Notes: generated by a model not told the origin, from the sequence alone. Counted from the first letter of the stretch, positions 1-9,704 are shown. The stretch: 64,000 nt of DNA from Prevotella melaninogenica (GCF_013267595.1 NZ_CP054010.1:186001-250000), one strand, 5' to 3'. Made by a program: numbers and translations.

Positions 1-402
1 CGGATGGCATTTCACCTTTATATTTCCATCACGAAACCCATCATGACAGGCAATCTTGGTGTCAGGCTTGACGATTCCTTCTGAGAGGAAGACTAATGCT
101 TGTGCTGGCTTAATGGCTGAGCCAGGAGGATAAGCAGTTGCAATGGCAAGGGCATCATTAGGACCCGTAGGTGAATTTGTTACCATACAGAGCACCTCAC
201 CCGTGGCTGGATCAATGGCAACGATACTACCCTTCTTACCTTGTATAAGTTCTGTGCCAAGCTCTTGTAGCAGTGGACGAAATGTTAACGGTGGGGTTTC
301 ACGGTACTCTTGCGCCTGAACACTATTCGTTGTTACGAATAAGAGCGTAAGTAGTGCAGAACGAAATGATATAATTGTTTTGTTTATAGATATTTTACGC
401 AT
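1..402 (-). CDS. Penicillin-binding transpeptidase domain protein (5' part; runs off the window)
   Basis: The first 134 codons are present and the rest lies beyond the window edge. A signal peptide of about 30 residues ending near VQA is followed almost at once by the start of a PBP2/FtsI-like transpeptidase domain: GSIVAIDPATGEVL and then YPPGSAIKPAQ, where Ser95-A-I-Lys98 fits the catalytic SxxK motif (usually STFK in PBP2). The N-terminal dimerisation domain of class B PBPs is absent, because the catalytic domain begins within about 50 residues of the start. The role is presumably D,D-transpeptidation or a related acyl-serine reaction in the periplasm. The SxxN and KTG motifs cannot be seen, so activity is not established. 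Confidence 0.75.
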   Translation of the reverse strand, partial: MRKISINKTIISFRSALLTLLFVTTNSVQAQEYRETPPLTFRPLLQELGTELIQGKKGSIVAIDPATGEVLCMVTNSPTGPNDALAIATAYPPGSAIKPAQALVFLSEGIVKPDTKIACHDGFRDGNIKVKCHP

Positions 403-644
403 ACTTATTAAATTATTTCTTAATATGTTTCTGATCATCATTTACGAGGACTCATAGCTCATAAATCGATTGATATTTTCTTCTTTTAGAAGCTATAATG
501 TACTCTCATTCTTTCTTCTTTAAAAGAAAGTTTTAAGTCATCTAATTTTTTATGAGCTACAAAATTACGAATAAATTATTCGCTTGAAACATACTTTTCT
601 CTGTTTATATTTAATTTGCAACAATCCCAAATAATTGTAAATTA

Positions 645-1358
645 CTATAGACGGATAGCTGCAAGCGATGTTCCTGACATAAAGCGATCAAGGTCTACGT
701 AGCCACGAATACCACGAACTTTACCGCGATCAGAGAACTGCCAGATGTTATGTCGCCCTACTCCCTTGATGGATGGACGCACAGAACTATATCTACCTAA
801 GAAAAGGAAGTACTTATTGAATCGAGGACTAAGATGAGAATTATAGAAACTTACATGAGAATAAATTAGTGGTTTCTTACCATACTTTCTCTCTATTAAT
901 TTCGCAAACAAGGCAACGCTGTCTTGTACTTGTTTCTTGCTCCAGCGTCTTACACCATCATGTTCTATGTCAATCATTGGAATTAAATCCTGTTTATGTC
1001 CTCGCATAGCTTTCTGGAAATTGCGAAACTGAGACCTAACGGAGGTTAAGCATGAAAGATAGTGGTAAGAACCGCAACGTAAACCTTGACGGCGTGCCGC
1101 CTTAATGTTCTGTTCGTAGTTTTTATCCTTAATGCTTGTTCCTTGTGTTGCTTTGATGTATACAAATTTAATTTGTTTGTCTTTTGCCACTTCTTTCCAG
1201 TCGATTTGTCCCTGATGATGCGATACGTCAATACCATCATACTGACGTTTGGTGTTTTTTGAAGACTTATGAGAAGATGTTGTTGCAGAAGCGATTACAC
1301 AAATGGCAGATAGGAATAAGATGTTAATGGTACGTGGAAATATAGTTGATTTCATCAT
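645..1358 (-). CDS. Secreted GH25 lysozyme-family muramidase
   Basis: 237 aa. An N-terminal signal peptide (hydrophobic to about residue 26) leads into one glycoside hydrolase family 25 domain. The family signature GIDVSHHQG lies near residues 43-50 (Asp44), and the catalytic D-x-E pair is Asp130/Glu132 in MIDIEHDG. The end (IWQFSDRG, YVDLDRF) is typical of the GH25 barrel. GH25 enzymes cleave the MurNAc-GlcNAc bond of peptidoglycan, and here the enzyme would act outside the inner membrane. A second ATG lies at 1355. A related but membrane-anchored paralogue is at 12026-12817. The 242 bases between this gene and the PBP gene hold no recognisable gene. Confidence 0.9.
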   Translation of the reverse strand: MMKSTIFPRTINILFLSAICVIASATTSSHKSSKNTKRQYDGIDVSHHQGQIDWKEVAKDKQIKFVYIKATQGTSIKDKNYEQNIKAARRQGLRCGSYHYLSCLTSVRSQFRNFQKAMRGHKQDLIPMIDIEHDGVRRWSKKQVQDSVALFAKLIERKYGKKPLIYSHVSFYNSHLSPRFNKYFLFLGRYSSVRPSIKGVGRHNIWQFSDRGKVRGIRGYVDLDRFMSGTSLAAIRL

Positions 1359-1433
1359 TTAAATATTTGAAACATTCTGAATAAGATTCTTTTTGAATCT
1401 AAATTATCCTGTAATGATGCTTAAAAAGCGCTG

Positions 1434-1441
1434 CAAAATTA
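1434..1441 (-). promoter_or_regulatory. -7-like element upstream of the GH25 gene
   Basis: TAATTTTG on the minus strand matches TAnnTTTG, the Bacteroidetes -7 element, 75 bp upstream of the GH25 start. A TTTG lies 16 bp further upstream instead of the preferred 19, so the promoter call is moderate. It is back to back with the cysE element at 1487. Confidence 0.4.
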
Positions 1442-1486
1442 GTATATTTTTCTTGAACAAACTCATAAAAATCCGATAATAATCAT

Positions 1487-1494
1487 TATCTTTG
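1487..1494 (+). promoter_or_regulatory. -7 element of the cysE promoter
   Basis: TATCTTTG matches TAnnTTTG and lies 29 bp before the cysE ATG. No good -33 TTTG is seen at 19 bp, so only the -7 half is supported. Confidence 0.5.
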
Positions 1495-1523
1495 CAACGT
1501 AATTACATCTCGATACAGTATCA

Positions 1524-2468
1524 ATGAGTAAACAAGACATCACGCAGCAACTTATACAGACCGTTGAAGAACTTTCTGAACCGGAAGCGTTGCAGGGTAT
1601 TTGCCATGAGCATCGTGATGGAGACCCATTGCCATCAGCTAAAGAATTGGAAGAGATTATTGAACTTTCACGTTCTATTCTCTTTCCTGGTTTTTATGGA
1701 CGTTCGTCTGTTAACTTTGAAACGATAAAATACCAAATCGGTGTAAATGTAGAACAACTGCATAAACTGCTATGTCGGCAGATTATGGCTGGTTTATGTT
1801 TTAATGAAGACTGTCATTGTCCGAATGCTGCTGATACGCGTCGTTGTATGCAGGAAGAGGCTGATAAGATAGCTGGACGTATCATCGGGAAATTCCCTAC
1901 CTTGCGTAAAATACTTTCAACAGACATACAAGCTGCCTTTGATGGTGATCCTGCAGCTGCTAATTTGGGAGAAGTAATTTCATGTTATCCAGCTATTAAG
2001 GCTGTTATTAACTATCGTTTGGCACATGAATTAGTTTTAGAAAATGTGCCTCTTATTCCACGCATGATTACAGAAATGGCGCACTCAGAGACTGGTATTG
2101 ATATTCATCCCGCTGCGACCATTGGTACACATTTTACCATTGATCATGGTACTGGTGTGGTGATTGGTGCAACCTGTATTATAGGTAATCATGTAAAACT
2201 CTATCAAGGTGTTACTTTAGGAGCAAAGAGTTTCCCACTTGACAAAGATGGTAAGCCTATTAAGGGAATTGCTCGTCACCCTATTCTAAAGGATGATGTT
2301 GTCGTCTATGCCAATGCAACTATCCTCGGTCGTATCACTATTGGGAAAGGCTGTATCATTGGAGCCAATGTGTGGGTTACGCGAGATATGCGTCCACGAA
2401 CAAAGAAGTATAAACAGAACAAAACAGATATCTTAGATATTGACTTTGAATATGGCGGAGGAATATAA
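1524..2468 (+). CDS. cysE: Serine O-acetyltransferase
   Basis: 314 aa. It transfers acetyl from acetyl-CoA to L-serine, giving O-acetylserine for cysteine synthesis in the cytoplasm. An alpha-helical N-terminal half is followed by a left-handed beta-helix of hexapeptide repeats. The segment from IHPAATIGTHF through DHGTGVVIG carries the family's catalytic Asp/His region, and GNHVKLYQGVTLGA is the acetyl-CoA-binding coil. It is somewhat longer than E. coli CysE (273 aa) because of its N-terminal region. Downstream, 142 bases separate it from the methyltransferase gene. No cysteine synthase gene is adjacent. Confidence 0.92.
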   Translation: MSKQDITQQLIQTVEELSEPEALQGICHEHRDGDPLPSAKELEEIIELSRSILFPGFYGRSSVNFETIKYQIGVNVEQLHKLLCRQIMAGLCFNEDCHCPNAADTRRCMQEEADKIAGRIIGKFPTLRKILSTDIQAAFDGDPAAANLGEVISCYPAIKAVINYRLAHELVLENVPLIPRMITEMAHSETGIDIHPAATIGTHFTIDHGTGVVIGATCIIGNHVKLYQGVTLGAKSFPLDKDGKPIKGIARHPILKDDVVVYANATILGRITIGKGCIIGANVWVTRDMRPRTKKYKQNKTDILDIDFEYGGGI

Positions 2469-2609
2469 AGGGGCTACCCTATTCTCACCTCGAAAGGGAA
2501 AAGGGGAGCACTTGATAAGCAACCGATAGGTTATTCTTATTGAAGTTATCAGATAATGTTTTCCGCTAATTTAATTTTAACATCGTATATAAAAATATTT
2601 ATCACATAA

Positions 2610-4157
2610 ATGCAAGAATTTGAACTCATCGCTAAAACCTTCATGGGTTTGGAGCAAGTATTAGCAAAAGAGCTGACACAGTTAGGTGCCAATAACGTAC
2701 AAATAGGACGCCGAATGGTGTCATTTACGGGTGACAAGGAAATGATGTATCGTGCAAATTTCCAGTTACACACAGCTATTCGTATCCTTAAACCTATCGC
2801 ACATTTCAAGGCGAAGAGTGCTGAAGATATGTATGAGGAGATAATGAAGATAGACTGGAGTAAGTATATCCTCCCAGGAAAGACTTTCTCTGTAGACTCT
2901 GTCGTTTATTCTGAAGAGTTTACTAACTCACGCTTCGTTACATACAAAGTTAAAGATGCTATTGTAGACCAGTTCCGTGAGCGTACTGGTACCCGTCCAA
3001 ATATCTCTGTCAGCAATCCTGATATTCGTTTGAACATCCACGTGGCAGAGGATAATGCTACCCTGTCATTGGACTCAAGTGGTGAGTCTTTGCATCGCCG
3101 TGGCTATCGTCAAGAGAGTGTTGAGGCACCATTGAATGAAGTTTTGGCTGCAGGTATGATTCTTATGACGGGTTGGAAAGGTGAAACAGACTTTATCGAT
3201 CCAATGTGTGGTTCTGGTACCTTGCCTATTGAGGCTGCTCTTATTGCTCTTAATATTTCTCCGGGTGTGTTCCGTAAGGAATTTGCTTTTGAGAAGTGGC
3301 CTGACTTTGACCAAGAGCTGTTTGACACGATATATAATGATGATTCACAAGAACGTGAGTTTACACATCATATCTATGGCTATGACACAGAGATGAAGGC
3401 TGTCAATACGGCTCGTATGAATGTTGCTGCAGCAGGTTTGTCAAGATATGTAACCATCGAACAGCAGGACTTTAAAGACTTCACTCAGCCAAAGGAGAAG
3501 AGCATGATTGTGATGAATCCTCCATATGGTGAGCGTATTTCTACACCAAACTTGCTCGGTACCTATAAGATGATTGGTGAACGTTTGAAGCATCATTTCA
3601 TGGGTAATGAGGCTTGGATTCTATCTTATCGTGAGGAATGTTTCCGTCAGATTGGATTGAAGCCAAGTATTAAGATTCCTGTTTACAATGGCTCTTTGGA
3701 GTGTGAATTCCGTCGTTACCAGATGTTTGATGGTAAGATGAGTGACTTCCGACATGAAGGTGGTGTCGTAAAGACCGAAGATGAGAAGCGTGAGATGGCA
3801 CAGAAGCATCGCTTTAAGAAGGAACGTGAGTTTAAGAAACGTCTTGATGAAAATGAGGAAAATGCTGAGGCTGATATTCGTTCATTCACCTTCCATAGCT
3901 TAGAACGTAATAAATTCGGTGGTGGTAAGTTCCGTGAAGACCGTGAGCGTCGCCCTCGTTTCTATCGTGATGTGGAAGACCGCAAACGTTCTTTCAGAAG
4001 AGGAGACGACGACCGTAAGCGTTCATTCCGACGTGATGACGATCGGAAACGTTCGTTCAGTCGTGATGATGACCGTAAGTTTGGCGGCAAACGATTTGAT
4101 AAATCTAACAAGCGCGGAGGATTCCGTGGTAAAAACACGTATAATCATGAAGATTAA
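2610..4157 (+). CDS. rlmL: THUMP-domain rRNA large-subunit methyltransferase (RlmL/YpsC family) with Arg-rich tail
   Basis: 515 aa. The N-terminal THUMP RNA-binding domain spans roughly residues 45-155. The Rossmann methyltransferase domain has the SAM-binding motif DPMCGSGT near 197-204 and the catalytic NPPYGER at 303-309, typical of N2-guanine RNA methylases such as RlmL of E. coli or YpsC of Bacillus. The core ends near residue 385. The last ~120 residues are low-complexity and basic, with an iterated DDDRKRSFRR-type motif (about residues 455-490) and a Gly/Arg end. The tail probably aids RNA binding (inference). The stop overlaps the DPP IV start by 11 bp, so the two genes are probably co-transcribed. 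Confidence 0.85.
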   Translation: MQEFELIAKTFMGLEQVLAKELTQLGANNVQIGRRMVSFTGDKEMMYRANFQLHTAIRILKPIAHFKAKSAEDMYEEIMKIDWSKYILPGKTFSVDSVVYSEEFTNSRFVTYKVKDAIVDQFRERTGTRPNISVSNPDIRLNIHVAEDNATLSLDSSGESLHRRGYRQESVEAPLNEVLAAGMILMTGWKGETDFIDPMCGSGTLPIEAALIALNISPGVFRKEFAFEKWPDFDQELFDTIYNDDSQEREFTHHIYGYDTEMKAVNTARMNVAAAGLSRYVTIEQQDFKDFTQPKEKSMIVMNPPYGERISTPNLLGTYKMIGERLKHHFMGNEAWILSYREECFRQIGLKPSIKIPVYNGSLECEFRRYQMFDGKMSDFRHEGGVVKTEDEKREMAQKHRFKKEREFKKRLDENEENAEADIRSFTFHSLERNKFGGGKFREDRERRPRFYRDVEDRKRSFRRGDDDRKRSFRRDDDRKRSFSRDDDRKFGGKRFDKSNKRGGFRGKNTYNHED

Positions 4158-6357
4158 ATCATTTATTAGTCTTGTGGGGCTTTGTGCTTTCACAGGACTT
4201 TTAAGTCCTACTGAAAGTATGGCACAAAAGCAGTTTACCCTTGAGGATTTGAACTTTGGTGGTAAAAACTTCTACAACATGCGCCCTGAGGCACGTTATC
4301 TTACGTGGTGGGGAGGGAAGTTGGTACGCCAAGACCTTAACAACTGTTCGTTAGTTGACTTAGTAACTGGTAAGGAGACACCGCTCTTCTCATTAGATGA
4401 CATCAATAAATGGGCAGGTTTATCAGCTTCGGATGAGGTTGTACGTCATCTCTATGGTGCTGAATTTCCTTATGCTAATCGTTCTATTGTGAAGGTTCAG
4501 AATGGTAATGAGGACTTATATGTAGACTTCAAAACACACAAACTTGAGCAGCGTTTGAATCGACAAGCTGGTCTTCAAGCACGTGATTGGAACAAGGTAT
4601 CTGGTGCAACTGCACTGGTAAAGGACCATCAGTTATATGTTACAGATGCGAAAGGTACAGAGCATCAGTTAACAACAGATGGTTCAAGAGATATCGTATA
4701 TGGTCAAAGTGTACATCGTGATGAGTTCGGAATTAATGGTGGCCTCTACTGGAGTCCAAAGGGAAATCGCTTAGCTTTCTATCGAATGGACCAGAGTATG
4801 GTTGCTGACTATCCTCTCGTTGATGTTCCAGAGTTGGACTGGAAACCTACAAAGGGTGAGTCACGTGCAGCTAAGGTTGACCTTATTAAGTATCCTATGG
4901 CTGGTGAAACATCTCATAAGGTAACTGTAGGTGTGTATGACCTTACAACCAGCAAGACCGTATATCTTCAAACTGGCGACCCAACCGACTGTTATTTTAC
5001 AAACATCACATGGAGCCCAGACGAGAAGACGGTTTATATGTTTGAACTTAACCGTGATCAGAATGATTGCCGTTTAGTTTCTTATGATGCTGCTACAGGT
5101 GCTAAGCTGAAAGAACTTTATCGTGAAACTGACGCAAAATATGTTGAGCCATGTCATCCAATTCAGTTCTTACCATGGAACGGCAATGAGTTTATCTTGC
5201 AGAGTCAGAAGGATGGTTATAATCATCTTTACCTCTTTAATAAGGATGGTCGACAGCTTAAGCAGATTACAAGTGGTAAGTGGGTTGTGCTGGAAGTACT
5301 CGGTTTCAATAGCAAACAGAAGAGTATTGTCTACGTTTCAAACGAATGTAATCCTATTCAGCGCAATGCTTGGCTTGTGAATATAGCATCTGGAAAGCGC
5401 ACACTACTTGATAATGGCCGTGGTTATCATTATCCAAAACTGAGTGAAGATGGTAATGCTGTCATGGATAATTACAGTGAACCATCTGTGCCTCGTAAGT
5501 ATGAAATTATCAGTTTGAATGGTAAGCCACAGCGTCATGATTACTTTGCAGCTACTAATCCTTGGGAAGGATATACTGTTCCAGAATATACAAACGGTTC
5601 AATAAAGGCTGCAGACGGTAAGACAAACCTATATTGGCGTATGGTGAAGCCTGTTAACTTCGATCCAAATAAGAAGTATCCTACTGTTATCTATGTCTAT
5701 GGTGGTCCTCATGCGCATAATGTTGAGGCTTCATGGAACTGGGGTTCACGTGGTTGGGAAACCTACATGGCGCAGAAAGGTTATTTACTTTTCATCCTTG
5801 ATAACCGTGGTAGCGATAATCGTGGTAAGGAGTTTGAGCAAGCAACATTCCGTCATCTTGGTCAAGAAGAGATGAAAGACCAGATGGAAGGTGTTAAGTA
5901 TTTAAAGTCTCTCCCATATGTTGATCAGAATCGTATAGGTGTTCATGGATGGTCGTTTGGTGGTTTCATGACTACTTCATTGATTACCAACTATCCTGAC
6001 GTGTTCAAAGTAGGTGTTGCTGGCGGTCCTGTTATCGACTGGAAGTGGTATGAGGCGATGTATGGTGAGCGTTATATGGATACTCCACAAACTAATCCAG
6101 AAGGATATGCACAGACATCACTTCTTACAAAGGCAAAGGATCTTAAAGGCAAACTCCAGATTATTACAGGCTTGAATGACCCAGTTGTAGTTCCTCAGCA
6201 TTCTTATTCCTTCTTAAAGGCTTGTATTGCTGCTGGTACGCAACCTGACTTCTTCGTTTATCCTGGCGAACCTCATAACATGCGTGGACATCAGAGTGTA
6301 CACTTACATGAGCGTATTACACAGTACTTTGAGGATTATCTGAAGCCAATAAAATAG
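4147..6357 (+). CDS. dpp4: Dipeptidyl peptidase IV (S9B serine peptidase)
   Basis: 736 aa from the ATG at 4147. The open frame extends upstream to 3919, but that stretch overlaps the rlmL tail and lacks a signal peptide, whereas 4147 gives a clear one (MKIKSFISLVGLCAF...SMAQ). It releases X-Pro or X-Ala dipeptides from peptide N-termini in the periplasm or at the surface, which suits a peptide-fermenting organism. An N-terminal beta-propeller precedes the alpha/beta hydrolase domain. The catalytic triad reads Ser603 (GWSFGG), Asp678 (GLNDP) and His710 (EPHNM). The length is close to the Porphyromonas gingivalis enzyme (723 aa). Confidence 0.93.
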   Translation: MKIKSFISLVGLCAFTGLLSPTESMAQKQFTLEDLNFGGKNFYNMRPEARYLTWWGGKLVRQDLNNCSLVDLVTGKETPLFSLDDINKWAGLSASDEVVRHLYGAEFPYANRSIVKVQNGNEDLYVDFKTHKLEQRLNRQAGLQARDWNKVSGATALVKDHQLYVTDAKGTEHQLTTDGSRDIVYGQSVHRDEFGINGGLYWSPKGNRLAFYRMDQSMVADYPLVDVPELDWKPTKGESRAAKVDLIKYPMAGETSHKVTVGVYDLTTSKTVYLQTGDPTDCYFTNITWSPDEKTVYMFELNRDQNDCRLVSYDAATGAKLKELYRETDAKYVEPCHPIQFLPWNGNEFILQSQKDGYNHLYLFNKDGRQLKQITSGKWVVLEVLGFNSKQKSIVYVSNECNPIQRNAWLVNIASGKRTLLDNGRGYHYPKLSEDGNAVMDNYSEPSVPRKYEIISLNGKPQRHDYFAATNPWEGYTVPEYTNGSIKAADGKTNLYWRMVKPVNFDPNKKYPTVIYVYGGPHAHNVEASWNWGSRGWETYMAQKGYLLFILDNRGSDNRGKEFEQATFRHLGQEEMKDQMEGVKYLKSLPYVDQNRIGVHGWSFGGFMTTSLITNYPDVFKVGVAGGPVIDWKWYEAMYGERYMDTPQTNPEGYAQTSLLTKAKDLKGKLQIITGLNDPVVVPQHSYSFLKACIAAGTQPDFFVYPGEPHNMRGHQSVHLHERITQYFEDYLKPIK

Positions 6358-6446
6358 CGTATCTGATAAGTTAATAATACGCTTGAGCATTGCTTATAAT
6401 CATATCTAACAATTAAAAAATACCCATGTGCAGCAAGACTGCACTC

Positions 6447-6468
6447 CCCCCTCCTTCATCGGAGGGGG
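6447..6468 (+). other. GC-rich hairpin just upstream of purD
   Basis: CCCCCTCC, a six-base loop TTCATC, then GGAGGGGG form a perfect 8-bp GC stem that ends 13 bases before the purD ATG. It is far richer in GC than its surroundings and covers the place where a ribosome-binding site would lie. It could be a small dispersed hairpin element or a translational control structure. No T-run follows, so it is not a typical terminator. Confidence 0.6.
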
Positions 6469-6481
6469 CGGGCAAAGCTTT

Positions 6482-7750
6482 ATGAGAATATTACTTTTAG
6501 GTAGCGGCGGTCGTGAACACGCCTTGGCATGGAAGATTGCACAGAGTGCAAAGTGTAGTAAACTCTTCATTGCACCAGGTAATGCTGGTACGGGAGCAGT
6601 TGGTGAGAACGTTGCAATCGGAGTAAATGACTTCGACAAACTGAAAGATTTCGTTGTCGAAGAGAAGGTTGATATGGTTGTGGTTGGTCCTGAAGACCCA
6701 TTGGTAAATGGTGTTTATGACAGTTTTAAGGAAGACAGCCGTACAGCTAATATTCCTGTTATTGGTCCTTCAAAGGCTGGTGCTGTACTCGAAGGGTCAA
6801 AGGACTTTGCCAAAGCTTTCATGAAGCGTCATAATATTCCGACAGCAGCTTACGAAACATTCGATGGTACAACGATAGAGGAAGGCATGCGTTTCTTGGA
6901 GACGCTTAAGGCTCCTTATGTGTTGAAAGCTGATGGCTTGGCGGCTGGTAAGGGTGTTCTCATTCTTCCAACGCTTGAAGAAGCTAAGAAGGAACTACGA
7001 GAAATGCTTGGTGGTATGTTCGGTAATGCTTCTGCAAAGGTGGTCATTGAGGAGTTCCTTTCTGGTATTGAGTGCTCTGTATTTGTACTTACAGATGGTA
7101 CTCACTATCAGATATTACCTGAAGCAAAGGACTATAAGCGCATTGGTGAGCATGATACAGGCTTGAACACAGGCGGTATGGGTAGTGTTACTCCTGTTCC
7201 ATTTGCTACCAAGGAGTGGATGGGAAAGGTAGAAGAGCGCATTATCCGTCCTACTGTTGATGGTTTAAAGGCAGAGGGTATTGATTATAAAGGCTTTATC
7301 TTCTTTGGTTTGATTAATGTAGAAGGTGAACCTATGGTTATCGAGTACAACTGTCGTATGGGTGATCCAGAGACTGAGAGTGTCATGTTACGCCTAAAGA
7401 GTGACATTGTTGATCTCTTTGAAGGAGTTGCAAAGGGAAACCTCAATCAGCGAAATGTTGAATTTGATTCACGCTCTGCCGTTTGTGTAATGCTTGTTAG
7501 CGGTGGTTATCCTGAAGAGTATGTGAAAGGTTATCCAATCACAGGACTTGATAAGGTTGAAGATTCTGTAGTTTTCCATAGCGGTACAGCTGTGAAGGAA
7601 GGTCAGGTCGTTACTGCTGGTGGTCGTGTAATTGCAGTGTCTTCTTATGGTGAGAATAAAGAAGAAGCACTAAAGAAGAGTTTTGCGGAAGCTCAGAAGA
7701 TTGAATTTACGGATAAATATTTTAGAAGAGATATAGGACAAGACCTATAG
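6482..7750 (+). CDS. purD: Phosphoribosylamine--glycine ligase (GAR synthetase)
   Basis: 422 aa from the ATG at 6482. The longer frame from 6428 would translate the GC-rich hairpin, and the family N-terminus is [18 protein letters not shown]. It catalyses ATP-dependent ligation of glycine to phosphoribosylamine, the second step of purine synthesis. ATP-grasp features include [13 protein letters not shown], the metal-binding [11 protein letters not shown] and [13 protein letters not shown] in the C-terminal domain. The length is normal for PurD. It is not next to other pur genes. Confidence 0.95.
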   Translation: MRILLLGSGGREHALAWKIAQSAKCSKLFIAPGNAGTGAVGENVAIGVNDFDKLKDFVVEEKVDMVVVGPEDPLVNGVYDSFKEDSRTANIPVIGPSKAGAVLEGSKDFAKAFMKRHNIPTAAYETFDGTTIEEGMRFLETLKAPYVLKADGLAAGKGVLILPTLEEAKKELREMLGGMFGNASAKVVIEEFLSGIECSVFVLTDGTHYQILPEAKDYKRIGEHDTGLNTGGMGSVTPVPFATKEWMGKVEERIIRPTVDGLKAEGIDYKGFIFFGLINVEGEPMVIEYNCRMGDPETESVMLRLKSDIVDLFEGVAKGNLNQRNVEFDSRSAVCVMLVSGGYPEEYVKGYPITGLDKVEDSVVFHSGTAVKEGQVVTAGGRVIAVSSYGENKEEALKKSFAEAQKIEFTDKYFRRDIGQDL

Positions 7751-7836
7751 TCTTAGCCCTTTGAAAGTAAGAAGATAGCTCTTAAGTTGTTTATTACTTA
7801 GCACCTTCTCATGGCTATCTCCACATATCATCTATT

Positions 7837-8781
7837 ATGCAACAAAAACGCATTCAAAATCGAATATCAGAAAGCCGCTGGACACAAGCATACGTTGTTT
7901 CAGCGGCTGCTCTTGTATGGGTTATTGCGGGGATATATAACCCTTCAGTAATAGTGCCAGGTATATGCCTTTTGCTGTCTACTTATCTTATGATGGAGCT
8001 GAATAATGCCAATGCGCTTATTCGTATCTATAGTAGAATGGTGTCATGTTCGTTCATCGTCTTTGCGACTATGGCTGTCTTTATGTTCCCATCTATTCAA
8101 TCAGCCATCATCATGTTAGGCTTTGTAGGGTTCTATACATTTGCTTTTCGTTGCTATCAAAACACACATGCACCCGGTTGGACGTTCTATGCATTCTTCT
8201 GTATAGGTATGGCAAGTATTGTTTGGGTACAAACTCTTTTCTTCCTACCAGTACTCTGGGTTATTATGCGTACCAATATTCTCTCGATGAGTCCACGCAA
8301 TTTTGTTGCATCTATCCTCGGTATAATCCTGCCTTATTGGTTCTATGCAGGATACTTGGTGGTCAAAGGAGACATTACAATACTCACCAATCATTTCGCT
8401 AAGATTGCTGTGTTTGGTGAACCATTCAACTTAAAGTTTCTGAACTTTAGTCAAGCATTGACTTTATCATTTGTGTTAGTATGTGCTGTGATTGGTATTG
8501 TTCATTTTATGAATCAAAAGCGTAATGATAATATTAGGACCCGTTTGTTCTATCAGATTTTCGTAACAATAGATCTTTTAGCAATAGTCTTTTTCTTTTT
8601 GCAACCTCAGCATTATGAAGCATTGCTGAGCGTAATGATTGTTACTACAGCTCCACTCATTGCACATTTCTTTGCACTAACACGCACAAGGATAACCAAC
8701 TGGATGTTTATCATTCTTTCTTATTCAGCTATCATCATCACCCTATTCAACTTATGGAATCTCTTACACAATTACTTGTAG
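7837..8781 (+). CDS. Polytopic membrane protein of unknown function
   Basis: 314 aa, strongly hydrophobic, with about eight to ten predicted transmembrane segments over nearly the whole length and a short basic cytoplasmic N-terminus (MQQKRIQNRISESRW). I recognise no enzymatic motif or named family. It starts 86 bases after purD and overlaps the next gene (a DedA/YqaA-like membrane protein) by 28 bp, which suggests translational coupling and a shared membrane role. Confidence 0.75.
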   Translation: MQQKRIQNRISESRWTQAYVVSAAALVWVIAGIYNPSVIVPGICLLLSTYLMMELNNANALIRIYSRMVSCSFIVFATMAVFMFPSIQSAIIMLGFVGFYTFAFRCYQNTHAPGWTFYAFFCIGMASIVWVQTLFFLPVLWVIMRTNILSMSPRNFVASILGIILPYWFYAGYLVVKGDITILTNHFAKIAVFGEPFNLKFLNFSQALTLSFVLVCAVIGIVHFMNQKRNDNIRTRLFYQIFVTIDLLAIVFFFLQPQHYEALLSVMIVTTAPLIAHFFALTRTRITNWMFIILSYSAIIITLFNLWNLLHNYL

Positions 8782-9206
8782 ATTATGGTTATTGGGGAAT
8801 GTTCCTATCAGCATTCCTTGCAGGAAGTTTCTTACCTTTTAGTAGTGAAGCAGTAATGCTTGGCTTGCTTGCAGCTGGCGTAGATCCTGTTCTTTTACTT
8901 GTTTATGGTAGTATAGGTAACGTTTTGGGAGGAATGTTAAATTATGGTCTTGGCAGGTTAGGTAAACTGGAGTGGCTTGAACGATATTTCCGAGTGAAAA
9001 AAGAATCATTGGATAGAGCTTATCGCTTTATGGGTGGACATGGTGCCTGGATGGGATTCTTTGCCTTTCTACCTATTTTAGGTAGTGCTATCACCATCGT
9101 TTTAGGTCTGACACGTGCTAATATTGTTTTGTCTGTATTAAGTATCACGATAGGTAAAGTGCTTCGTTATGCAGTTTTGATTTGGGGTGCAAGCTCTTTC
9201 TTTTAG
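8754..9206 (+). CDS. YqaA/DedA-family (VTT domain) small membrane protein
   Basis: 150 aa with about four membrane segments. The N-terminus MESLTQLLVDYGYWGMFLSAFLAGSFLPFSSEAVMLGLL and the glycine-rich GNVLGGMLNYGLGR segment match the YqaA (COG1238) branch of the SNARE-associated/DedA superfamily. Related proteins are linked to lipid flipping and envelope homeostasis, but the YqaA branch has no settled function. The start overlaps the previous gene by 28 bp. A later ATG at 8799 is possible but would delete the conserved N-terminus. Confidence 0.8.
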   Translation: MESLTQLLVDYGYWGMFLSAFLAGSFLPFSSEAVMLGLLAAGVDPVLLLVYGSIGNVLGGMLNYGLGRLGKLEWLERYFRVKKESLDRAYRFMGGHGAWMGFFAFLPILGSAITIVLGLTRANIVLSVLSITIGKVLRYAVLIWGASSFF

Positions 9207-9350
9207 TCTTTTTATCCAAAGGACATATCCATAGGCAATGTTACACCTCATTGAATATTTGAAATACTTTAGTGTACAATATTCTTCTATCAATAACTTG
9301 ATAGCATCTTAGTAATATATAATAAGGAGTAAAGCTCTCAAGATAATTAC

Positions 9351-9438
9351 TGTTTAGCATCCGCACTATTGGTGTTTAGTATTCGCACCATATGTGCTCA
9401 GCACTCGCACCACATGTGCGGAATATCCTCATGTTGAT
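9351..9438 (+). repeat. 22-bp iterated array, family B, copy 1
   Basis: Four consecutive units of exactly 22 bp begin at 9351, 9373, 9395 and 9417. The first three share TTTAGnAtnCGCAC or close variants, and the fourth is decayed. It lies in the 498-base gap between the YqaA-like gene and fhs. Apart from this array and the fhs promoter I see nothing else in that gap. Related arrays are at 32353, 50767 and 56451. Confidence 0.8.
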
Positions 9439-9666
9439 AAAAAGGTGCATGGATGAGTCTATTCAGACATTATACGATAGATAGGATTTGGCATGTAGGC
9501 AGATGTTTATGCGCTTGTATTCTATGGATAAACTATAATCAAGTGGCACAATAGAAAGATCGAAGAACAAGATAAGCATCTTGAAAAGACAAAAGGATGG
9601 GGTCATAATACTTAAAAGCAAAAAACTTTTTTTTCGCAAGAACTGGTTATATTCAAATTTTATTTC

Positions 9667-9674
9667 TATCTTTG
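9667..9674 (+). promoter_or_regulatory. -7 element of the fhs promoter
   Basis: TATCTTTG matches TAnnTTTG and lies 30 bp before the fhs ATG, a spacing typical of promoters in this window. A convincing -33 element is not seen. Confidence 0.55.
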
Positions 9675-9704
9675 CGATTATAACTTTATAAAAATAATAT
9701 AACT

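Noticed and set aside
3919..4146. 76-residue N-terminal extension of DPP IV
   Set aside because: It overlaps the rlmL tail in another frame and would bury a clear signal peptide.
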